Source of the DNA: Pomphorhynchus laevis
Taxonomy: Eukaryota > Acanthocephala > Palaeacanthocephala > Echinorhynchida > Pomphorhynchidae
Assembly (NCBI GenBank): GCA_012934845.2
Contig: WNNJ02003214.1
Span: 62,001-126,000 of the forward strand
Length of the DNA stretch: 64,000 bases
Direction: 5' to 3'
Shown: one piece after another, positions 48,413 to 60,400 of the stretch
Position numbering within the stretch: the stretch's first letter is position 1
How the letters are laid out: every line of letters starts with the position of its first letter
Translations under genes and position numbers: made by a program
The notes under the pieces: model-generated
What the model was told of the DNA's origin: nothing
What the model saw: the letters and a program-made list of their open reading frames with translations, nothing else
Database searches by the model: none

Positions 48413-51400
48413 CTAAAAACGTATTAAAAATAAATATTATTTTCAAGTGTATGACGCAAATACACATCGTGAATTTGAAATTAGTAAAGCTGAGAGTTAA
48501 TATAGTTTACACGCTAATACATTTTAGTATTTAATTACTGAATATCAGTATTGAAGGATTTCATTACTGAATTTTCGTTACAGAATTGAGATCAATTTTA
48601 CCAATTAATGATGAAACATTATTAAATATGTTCATTTCAAGAAACTCTAAGCACGGTTTTATTTATATTTTACCAAAAGGCCACAAACATATACACTCTT
48701 CCCGTCCAATCATAGCTACTTATAATACATATTCATATGTAGAAAGTAAGTGCATAGATAATGTGCTCCATAATAATTGAAATAATGAACATTTTTCTTA
48801 AGGGATGATATAAAGTTCGCAAAACGTATAGATGTTGTTGACATTTCAGATAAAATAATGTTTTCAATAGATGTTATCTCACTTTTCACTAATGTCTCTT
48901 TATTAGATGCTATAAAATTAGCATTGGGGTTATTGGTCGGTACTGAGTTTGGTAAACATTCAGATGTTGACGATTGTATCACCTCGCTAAAATTGTGTTA
49001 ATCAAATATTAATTTTAAATTTGAAGATTAAATGTAGGAGCAAGTTTATAGTTTATCTACGTGGAATCCTCTAGCACCAGTACTTGCAGAATTATTAATG
49101 AGGAATTGGGAATTAACACGCCATAAAATATTGATGTAATCCACATACAACTTAGGTACGTAGATGATACTTTTATTCATTTGAAGAAACCGTGTTATCC
49201 AGATCACTTCTTGAATATGCTAAATGTTGCGATGATAATATTTAGTGGACATTAACAAAGGAAGAAAATGATGTGTTATCGTTCCTAGATATTAACAAAA
49301 TTAGATCACTCACTAATATAGTTGAAACTGATGTTTCCCAAAAGATTAACGAATATCCTAGCATTGTTAGCATTAGACCTAGGAAGTGGAAGATTTCCGC
49401 TGTTTCGTCTCTTTTCTTTAGAACCAATGAAATGTGCTCTAGTATATATAAAATAAGAGGGATGATATCATTAATAAGAGTCTAGTAACTATTGGATATT
49501 CTACCTGGGCAATTAAAAGATCTTATTTCAAAGGAAATAATGTTATGACAAAAATGGTAGGGTCTCAACTAGAATCAAAATACATGGGTATACCGTACAT
49601 TAATTATAAATAGAATACCAAAATGATTAAACATATAAAAGGTTCGGAAATGTTTATAACAGAAAAATGCCCAAAATACAATTTTTTAAACGTAAACCTG
49701 ATTACAATCAAGATAGTGTTGTATATCAAATATTATGTGAAGGTTGGGATTCTATTTAAAGAGTCCAAACATGGCAAAGTTTGACTAGACGTATTTACCA
49801 TCAAATATTCTGTTAAAATGGAACAGGATCTGGCGCTGATATAGACAATTCCTCAAACATAGAATATCTTTTGATAATAGTGTAATGATTTCCGTGGAAA
49901 ACGATATTTTAGAACTCAGGAAGTACAGGAAGCATATTTTATGAATCAAAATAAAAATTTTTTAACGCGTAATAATAAACCGGATAATACCTGATAACTG
50001 TTATAACTATTATAACTGATATTTTATAATTAAATATTTTGTTTGTAAAATTTATTATTTTATGTATTGCAATTGATAGGTATTGTTTTAATGTTTTATT
50101 TTATATTTTATGTTGGTTTATTTTTATTGCGATCTAAAGTATTATTTGTTTCATTTTGTACATAAATAAACATTGAATTTTTCAATGTTTAATTTTTTGT
50201 TTTAACAAAAACGGAGCACATCTAAATGATGTATAGATGAAATATTTCTATGAATATTGTACATTAAAAGGAGTACATCTGGTTGTTTAATCTACTGCGC
50301 TGTATTAAACATGATTCTGTAAAGGATTTTGAACACTTTGATTTGCTACGTCGTGAACTAACTATATATTTTGATTTTGTACATTTTTCATAATTTTGTC
50401 CTGAGGATGATAGCAGTTAGCTATCGAAAATTTGACTTTCAATAAAAATAATAATAATTCCACTATCTCAATTAATTAAATATAATTTAAAATGAGTAAA
50501 CAAATAATTTACAAGATAAATGGTATATTGTTAAATACAATTTTAGTTTTATGGCAATTTTAAGTAGTTGAAATTTAATTTACGCTAATTTTAATGATAA
50601 TTTGATTTCAAAACTCGTGTATCTTATTATTAGAATATTCTAATACTAAGATATCGAGATTAGTTTATTTAACTGAATATATGAGATTTAATTAATTTTA
50701 AATTTTAGAAATAATATTAATAAAATAAGGTCCTAATTTGTAATAATTTTATATTATTAAATATATTTCTAATAAGACAAAGTCATTTTAGTAGTGACTA
50801 ATATGTTGCTTTCATACACGAGTTTTAAAATCAAACTATGATAAAATTTTGCGTAAATTAAATTTCAATTACTTAAAATCGTCCATAAAACTAGAATTGT
50901 ATTTACCGAAATACAATTTATAAATAAAACCTTTACAGAAGCGTTTTGGTAAATAAAGATGTATTACCAAGATTATCTGCTAGCACGTCTGCTACAGCAA
51001 ATTCTATGAATCTCCAATATAAGTATATATCACACCTTTCTATATAGTACTGAACTTTTGATGATAAACAGACCTTGCTCATTGGTACTTCATGCCAGTA
51101 ATCCCTAAATGACATATGCAATTAATAATTGCGTGCTAATCAATTTTGTAATACTAGATTATGTTACATTTAATTTACATTTTTAGTAATGCATCATTAA
51201 CAACATATCTAAGAGAATTCTAAGATTTAAATAAACATACATATTTAGATCAACTTTTAATTAAAAACCTTTGTATTATTGTATATAAATGCTATTTAAA
51301 TAACTAATCTAACAAAATACTTTTAACCAAAATTCAACTTTAATCTTTCAAATAAATAAGTCAACAACTGCACTCTTATGTCATGTTTGAAGCTAAAATT

Positions 51401-54400
51401 AAAACTAAAATTTTATCGGATAAAGTTTTTTGAAAGTTATATTAATAAAATAAGCAATAGTCAAAAATTTCAATAATAGCAAATTAGTGAAAAATAATTT
51501 CTTATTTTATTATTTCATATCACATCGAATGTATCATTAAACAATAAATGACATTATTTATATAATAATTGGCATTAGAATCATCTATAAATTATATGGT
51601 CATACGCAGCATATCTGCAGAAATATACCGTCCCTTCATGCTCACCACAATTGTATATTATAGGTAATATAAACTTTATAAGTTGTAATTATAATAATGA
51701 TTTTTTTAAATCATCATACGAATAGATGACAGTTATATCTCCAGAATGATATTTAATAGAATATCAGTAGTGAGACTGATAGAAGAGGATCAATCAATGA
51801 TTTATTGAAATTATAATTTTAAATTTTCGTCTGCAAATGCTGACATTTAACAATTATTACAAGTCACTGTTCTATAATGGATAAAAAGGGTACAAAGGTT
51901 GAATCAGATAATAAAACTATAACTATATTATATTGGAATCCTATTGGAATCAAAATTACATAAAAATGCATTATAAAAGATAAAGTAAAGTAAAATGTAA
52001 TGTAAAGTTGTATAATAGACAGTTATTGTAATATAAAATACTATAATCGGACAATAAATGCTAATAATAACAAGAACAATATACATTTACCATAGACTTC
52101 ATAAATAATTGTATAAATAATATAAATATAGGGGGACATTTATACTAAAAGTAAATAAATAATAGGGTCAGATTTAAGTAAATATATTCATAAAATAAGG
52201 TATAAGTTGTTACCGCCATTAGAACGAAAATTTTGTAATATGTAACTTCATATTCTAAATGCTTTATTATGATATACTAATGAAAGATGTTAATTCTGAT
52301 GATTTAAATGTAAATCCAACATATGAACGTAGTGGGTTAAAATTAGAAACAATTATTACGAGTCACTGTTCTATAATGGATAAAAAGGGTATAAAGGTTG
52401 AATAAGATAATAAAACTATACATATATTATATTGGAATCCAAAATTACATAAAAATCCAATAAAACCTAGGTTCATATGTAGTGCGCTTAAATGTACATT
52501 AAAACCACTTTCTGTCTATATGAATAAAATATTTAAAGTAATTAAAGCACATTTTAAAAAATATTGCAAGGTAATCGAAATTAATACTGGTATTAAACAC
52601 TATTTCAGTATTAATTCTACAAAAGAATTTTTAGAACAGACAAAAGGAATAAACTTTCAAAATATAAATACATACGATTTTAGTACGCTTTATACTAATC
52701 TAGATTTAGTAGATATTAAAGAAGCGTTAGTAAAATTAATTAATCTTATATTCGGAAAAATATATACATATATATGTTATAATAATTATAACGCCTATCT
52801 AACAAAAATTAAACCATCAAATAAATATAAATATATGGATAAAATTGAATTAATAGAATCCTTAAATATTTTGATAAATCAAAATTATTTAAAAGTAGGG
52901 ACATCTATATTTAGACAAGTAAAAGGTGTTCCAATGGGTGGTAATAGTAGCCCAATTATAGCTGATTTATTTTTAAGCTTTATAGAATATAACTTTGTTC
53001 ATAACTGTTTAAAAAATAAATCTAAACTATATAAATATATGAAATAAATGCTTCGATATATTGATGATATATGTGTATTTAATTCTAATAATTTTTATTC
53101 AATTAGTGAGCACATTTATCCAGAAAGCCTTATTCTTAACAAAACCAATATTAATGATAAAGAAGTTGTATATCTAGATATGAACATTAAATTAACATTA
53201 ACTAAAACTACTATTAATTTATATCGTAAAGATGACATATTTAAATTTACAAGAAACATATTTTTGCATGAGCATCCATGCATACCATATAATATAAAAT
53301 ATAATACATTAAATAATGAAATTTTAAGAATTGCAACAATATGTAATGATATTGGCTTTCTTCAAAATCATTTAAATAATTTAATAGATACATATTTTAA
53401 ACTAGGTTACTATAAAATGTCATCATAACTGATATATAATATCTTTAAATGAATATTTTAAGATATTAAACTATTACACTATATTTAAATGAATACATTG
53501 CAATGCATTTATTTACAGAAATGCATTTGATATGATTAAATTTCTTTAATTCAATTATTTAAATAAATTTAAATTAGCATATATTGATGTGTTAACATCT
53601 ATATCTAAATTAATGCATTTATTTTTAATTTAATAAAACCGCAGGAAATATTATTTGTTTTGATTTTAATATTTTCATTGTTTACCTAAATTTAACTGAC
53701 CGTTTATTAATGTGTTCGCACCTATATCTAAATTAATGCATTTCTTTTGCATTCAATAATGCAATTATATAAATTTAAATGGATTTAAATAGCAATTAAA
53801 ACCGCAGGAAATATTATTAGTTTTGATTGGCAATGAAGTCATCATAACTGATATACAATTAAGTAATTGGTATCGAAAATTCGTGGACAGCGAGAAAATC
53901 AAAATATGCGGTGATGATAATTACATTTAAAACATGACGAACTGTCCTTTATGCTATTCAGAAATGTAAATTAGCCAGATTATTGTCAGCGTCTAATATT
54001 AACAAAAATATAGACGAAATATGATTATCGTGTCATTATTTGAGTAACGAGTATTTATTTACAAAACGAAATCGTTATTTTAAACAAATCAAATCAGCTA
54101 ACTGAGACTACGTATTTAATATAATTATAAAATAAAAATAAGAATACTATATCAAAATTTATTAATTCAATAATAAATAATTATGAATAATATTTTGTAT
54201 AATTTATACCAAGTTAAAATTTAAAATTGAAATTTAAAATAAAAGTCAATTTTTATGAATTGACTAATAAATAACAGACGTTGTATCAGAATAATAATTA
54301 GGGGTCATCAGGAGGAACTGCTATTCTATCAGGTTTCGGTCCCTAACTCCTCTACCCAACATAGCAGCGGGGCCAAATACATGCTAATGATGTATTTCCT

Positions 54401-57400
54401 ATGATAACACTATCTAGTATCTTATTCTAATACAAAGTATATTATTTATTATTCATCCATAAAAATTTGCCACTTAAGAGTTTAAATTTATTTTCAATAT
54501 TATTGTGCTGATTTATATATTTTACTATTTTCTGCTTGATGTTATTTTTATAGTAACCTAGTTTAAAATATGTATCTAATATCATTACATATTGTTGCAA
54601 TTCTTAAAATTTCAGTATTTAATGTATTATAGTTTACATTATATGGTATGCATGAATGCTCATGCAAAAATTTGTTTCTTGTAAATTTAAATATGTCATC
54701 TTTACAATATAAATTAAAAGTAGTTTTAATTGATGTTAATTTAATGTTCAAATCTAGACATATCTAGACATAAATATAAAATATAACATATAACATATTT
54801 ATATCTAAAATATTTTATCCAGTTATCCTTATTTAAAAATAAGGATACCCGGATAAATTTGTACAATAAATAAAATTTCAACAATAAATAATTGTTTCAA
54901 AAGGTTATTGTTTTTCAATAATTTTCAATAAAAGACTTGGTAGTATTTCATTTGTGAAAACAAAAGAAATTTTTTAATGTGTAATTAAATTTTGATTCTA
55001 GTCATAGCCTAATGACTAGAATCAAATGTGTGATTCGAATTAGCACTTTTGGCATTAGCAAAATTTGTGAAAAATACTCATTACCGTAACGATGTGCGCA
55101 ATCATTTTTACTATTAAAACTAACCAATACATTGGAAATTCTTTCAGACCGCTAAGTGCTTGCTCGATATTTTCATCAACAATCTCTTCGAACATTTTCT
55201 AAAATCAAAACATAAAATTTTATAATTTGCTAATTTTTAAAAATAAAATTAGTTTAATAAAATAGGTTAAAGCAACAAATCTATTGTACCGGTTTCAATA
55301 AAATCGTAAACTACTTGAATTTGAGAACTAATTAATACTAACCAAAAAGTTCTGACTACAAATGTAAACAATTATAATAATATAATTAAAGTAATATTAT
55401 AATTATTTTATATAATAAAATATTATATTTATTACATTATATTAAATATAATTATCTAATTATCTAATATTAAATATTATTATAATATTATAATATTATT
55501 AAATTATAATTAAGTCATAATGTAATTTAAGTAAATAAATTACATAATAAATAATAAATAAATAAATTGAAGTAATTAAAATAAATTTAAGTAATTTCAT
55601 TTTAATATCTTATTAATTAGCAATTAAACAACTCGCTCCTTTTACAAAGTGTATGTTCCTTATGACAATATAATCATCAGTTATTGAAAATGTGGTCAAC
55701 CGAATTTAGAGTTTCAAAGAATGAACTTTCATGGTTTTGTAAATGTTTCATGTTTATAAATTATATAAAAGGTTATCGACACTGCTTTAAATAAAAATGA
55801 GTTGTAACTAATCATAACTTTTCTCAAAATAGAGTAAGTAATGAAATAAATATATTATCTGTTAATTATTGAATTTAAAGTGTGCATTTATGCGTTTGTT
55901 TCATTTAATCAAGCATGATATGCAAGTAAGTAAATTACTTATCGGCCATGTTTGATCAGACTACACATCGTGGATTTATCAAAAACGTTTAAAATGCTAA
56001 GGATTTGTGAAAGTATAAGCGGTCTTGATCTTGATTTTTATATTTAATAATAAGGTATAAATTGTTTAAATTCTCCAATTCCTTAAAAGTTAAAATTATA
56101 ATTAAATATATTAAAATTCGAATTTTAAATCTTAAATTCTTTAAAAAATATTTTTATATTGAATTATTGTCTATTATATGTAACATTAACATTTGTATTA
56201 GCAATTTTACAAAATAGAAATTAGATATTTATACTGTAAACAAAATAAAAAAATAATTTAATAATTTATTTAAATTAAATAAATTACATATATGTAAATA
56301 TTTATATAAATATTTACAACAAATAAATATTTTTTGTATGTAAATATTACATATTTATATGGTACATATTTTATATGTAGTTTGAAAGTAACTAATGTAG
56401 ATCTATCTTATCTATCCCTTCTAAATTTGGAATTTTTAATCATATAAGTATTTGCTTAAATGTAAATTTTTAGTAACCCGTTTTGTGGAATAACTATTTA
56501 AAGTAATTTTAAGTTTACCAAATGAAATGTGCTAATAAAAACTTGTATTTCTTTGATCATTCGTAATGAAATAATTACTCTTATCGACGTGCCTCGTTGT
56601 TTTCTTTGTAGCATCTCGTGAATTTGAGCAAATCTTGTCTAGATACTCCATCAGCGTCAGATACATTCATGATAGCATCTAAAGAAATTAAACCGATTAA
56701 ATTAGTAGTTTCGTACAAATTTGAGGGCCGCTAGGTGCCATTCGATTAAGCATTATCTGGCAGTTATTGCCAATTAGCATCTTCGAGGAGCGGCCCAGGC
56801 AACGTATGTGCAACATTAGTCTATCAACGGCTTAATAATTGGCAGGCTTGCATAATCCGTAGGGTTAGTTCGTTTATATAATATCTCAGATCCCTCCGAT
56901 GACTCCAGCGGCGGATTGGACAATGCACGTAAAGGCGGAAGAGAGTCACGGAGGCCTGCTTAATTACAGTAGCGATGATGAATCATCAAAGGATATCAGG
57001 AACGTGAATTAACCGAACAAACAACATCACTCTGATGATTCCAACAGCGGATTGAACAATGGACCGAATGGCGGAAGATATTCATTAGGAGCGCTGAACA
57101 ATGGTCAACTCTCCACCGAAGGAAAGAGTTTTCATTGACGGGCGCCGTGTGACCAGGCAGTTGTACGAAGACAGCGAAATAGGCATCAACATCTAAAGCG
57201 GATTAGCTTTAATGTAGGAACGTGTAATGTCAATTTTGCTGGTTGGGAAAAACAAGAATTAGTTAGAGAGATTTTTCGCTTCAGTCTAGAAATAGTCGGA
57301 GTGACTTCTCTTCACTATTCTGGAAATGGAACTAAACTTTTGGATCAAGGTTAGACATTTAACAATTTTTGGAGAGCTATCAACGGAAAGCGACGGCAGG

Positions 57401-60400
57401 CGGGTGTAGGGTCACTTCAGCACCGAAACGACCAGTGGGTACTTCATTTCACTAATGAGTATTGCCGAGTACTCCATCATTTCGGTGCTGAAGTGGTTGT
57501 CTAGAAGTGACATGGTGTCAACCACGGTCTGGGGTCTCTTGCAGACTCATTGTTATGTAATTAGTATAATGTTAGTAATAATGTTATTTACCATTAGTAT
57601 AATGGCAAATATTCTATTATTCGTATCGATGGAAGTAAACAAAGACTCGACGTCGACTGTCGCTAGAATGTTAGATGTAACATAATATTTGTTCGTGTTG
57701 AAAAATCAGAGCAAGTCGTCAGTACTTGATATGAATGAAGGTGTTCTCTCTAGCAGTGAATACAGCTACTCATAAAGCCATCGGGATTATTTTTTGTCCT
57801 TCATGGCGGCGATGTATATCTTTATGTACCTCCGGCAACGTATAAAACCTCCCCGGTTTTTCGGATTAGTTTGTAACATGCGATTTCTTAGTTCGTCATC
57901 GTGGAAGTAAGTTTCTGTCATTGCTTAGACTTGTTGGGCATTGTCGAGGTGTTTTTGTACTGAGATTGGCTCGTACGCTGAGGAGCTTAATTGACGTGTT
58001 GCCTCGTTTAAATATTCTTCCTGTGACCATAAAAGAATATTGTTTCCTTTGCCTGCTTTGAACACCACAATTTCAGGATCGTTACTGAGATTACGTAACG
58101 CACGTAATTTATCGATTCACAGATTTCTTAACTTTAAGGAATCAGGTCGAATGTTCATGTAGCTAGCGATAACTTTCTCATTAAAAGCATATTTAATTGC
58201 GGAGAGAACCCGAGACTGGCTGATCCCTTGTATGCACGACGCTGCTATTGCTTTTATAGATTTGACCACGAGATAACGCTGATGTTCTCTTTCAAACATT
58301 ACAAAATTTAAGCCTAGCGACAACGATTCTTCTTTTACTTCCGAGAGTTTTTAGATTGTAAGATTAAGCACATTGCTTGTATCGTGATTATACGCGTTGT
58401 TGTATCGTTGCTTTCGGTGGTAACAAGGGAGACGTCTTAGTGTTTGCGCTCTAAGTGTACAAGCATCGACTGATAGATCAATTTGGCGTCGAAGTTTATT
58501 TACCTTAGAATGTATAGTGTTCATATTCAAATACGTTAAAATTTACTTCGTCAGAGCGTTCAACATATTCATAGAAGTCACGTAATATGTGGGTAAGATT
58601 TATTGATGTAGCTTTAATTGTTTGGTGTCATCGATATTTAAGACGATTTTCAGTGTTTGCAGGAACGAGTGTCCAGTTTACTTGCATAGATTTTCTTATT
58701 CTTAATTCAGAGGTAATAATATTGTTAGTGCATCAGAACTGTAAGTATTGTCGGTGTGCTTTAACTCGTGCTCGTTTAAACGTTGGGTCAATCAAAGACG
58801 CTCTGTAGTTATAACCACCGTTTGGGATCTCTTGCATACTCGTTGTTATGTAATTAGTATAATGTAGAACCAGACAAACGAGTACGTTTATTTAAATAAA
58901 TAGACAGATTTGGCAAAAACGTTTCGGCACAACGCCTTCTTCAGTTATCACAGTTATTTTGGCTGTGCACTGTAGATAGTACATTCCTGGAAAAATCTAA
59001 TCAACAAGCGAAAAACACAAAATTCTTGAATATTGTGGTTGGCATTCAGAAAATTTTAATCATTGTTGAAGAAGTTCAAAAGGATAGTCATACTTGTTTA
59101 ATGATTTATTACACATTAACTGCCCAATCCAATATACTTCTCTTAACTTGAGAATGCGATTATTCTAAATCGGACCTTAAATGATTGTTACTTTCATGTG
59201 GTGTTCCGGATGATCGATTATGTGAGCTACTACACCGTCTGAAGTTAGGCGTTTAGTGAATATGTCTCTGCGTCGATTGCCCGCTCTTATATTATACTGA
59301 GTGCTTGTTAAGCTAACGTATTGCTCATCACAGTCTAAGCATTCATCCAGGTAAATCACGTTTTTATATTTACATGTGTATGTGCCAGAAACATCGTATC
59401 GGTCCTGTTATGCAGCTGGAGAATTGAGTCACGTCGGACATTTCGGGACAATGTTTACACCGCTTGTCGTTGCAGGGTCCGCTCTTTCTATAAAATTGTT
59501 GCACTTTGATCCCTATAAATTGTTTCTGAAACATTAGTTGCAGAAAAGACTAATTGCTGAATCTAATCAAGGGTTTAATAACAGCTTTATTGTATGTCTT
59601 GAGCACGTCATCGATATCTGATTATAGTTTTCTTACTAGAAGGGAGTATGGTATGACTACATTGAATTTTTTTCACGTGATCCCTTTGTTTATTTCAAGT
59701 AGCTTCACCCTTTCCAGATTACGTACTCTTTCAATCGGTGTTTTTATCTGGCGCTGGGAATATCCTCGTTTCAAGAACTGGCCTTCTAGCTTTTGCACAG
59801 ACTTCGAACTCATTTCACGTGAACATATCTTGCGTATTCGCATTGCCTCATTTCGTATGACAACGCAACGACATATAATATGTAATATAATTATGACAAA
59901 TAATTATATTTTTTAAATAGTTTATCTGATCCATTATCGATAAATAATTATTGGAGCTGGATCAAAATAAAGAAGAAAAATTTTATTTGATATATCGCTA
60001 AATAAATAATTAATAATCAATAAAATTAATAATTAATAATCAATATAAATAATCAATAACTTTCGACTAAATGAAATAATTTAATTTTTAAACTGAATGA
60101 AATAACACATTTGTTTTTAAATAGTTGATAATGATCCATTATTGATAAATAATTATTGGAGCTGGATCAAAGAAAAGAAGACATTATTTTTGATATTTCG
60201 CTAACTTTTGTTAGCATCTTCAGAAAATTATAATTTCCTGAAGATGCTAACAAAGGTTAGCGAAATGTTATTTTACAAAATAAAAATGTCGTATATGATG
60301 GACGCCGAGATATTTATAAGAGTTGATGAATTCGATAGGTCGCTAGTCTAGCGAAAGTTTATCGGAATAAGCGAGGCGTCCACTTTGGTGCAATGTGATG

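Larger units (their letters stand above)
59929..60300. repeat. Palindromic element with paired hammerhead-like cores
   Basis: TAAATAATTATTGGAGCTGG ATCAAA occurs twice (about 59940 and 60146). The second copy leads into TTTTGATATTTCGCTAAC...GTTAGCATCTTCAG, a short spacer, then CTGAAGATGCTAAC...GGTTAGCGAAATG: a 30-base palindrome whose arms are the two cores. No protein. Confidence 0.7.

Noticed and set aside
59554-59916. 120-codon + strand open frame
   Set aside because: The - strand encodes the Penelope RT linker with recognisable blocks (QFLKRGY, VIPYS); the + strand frame is its shadow.
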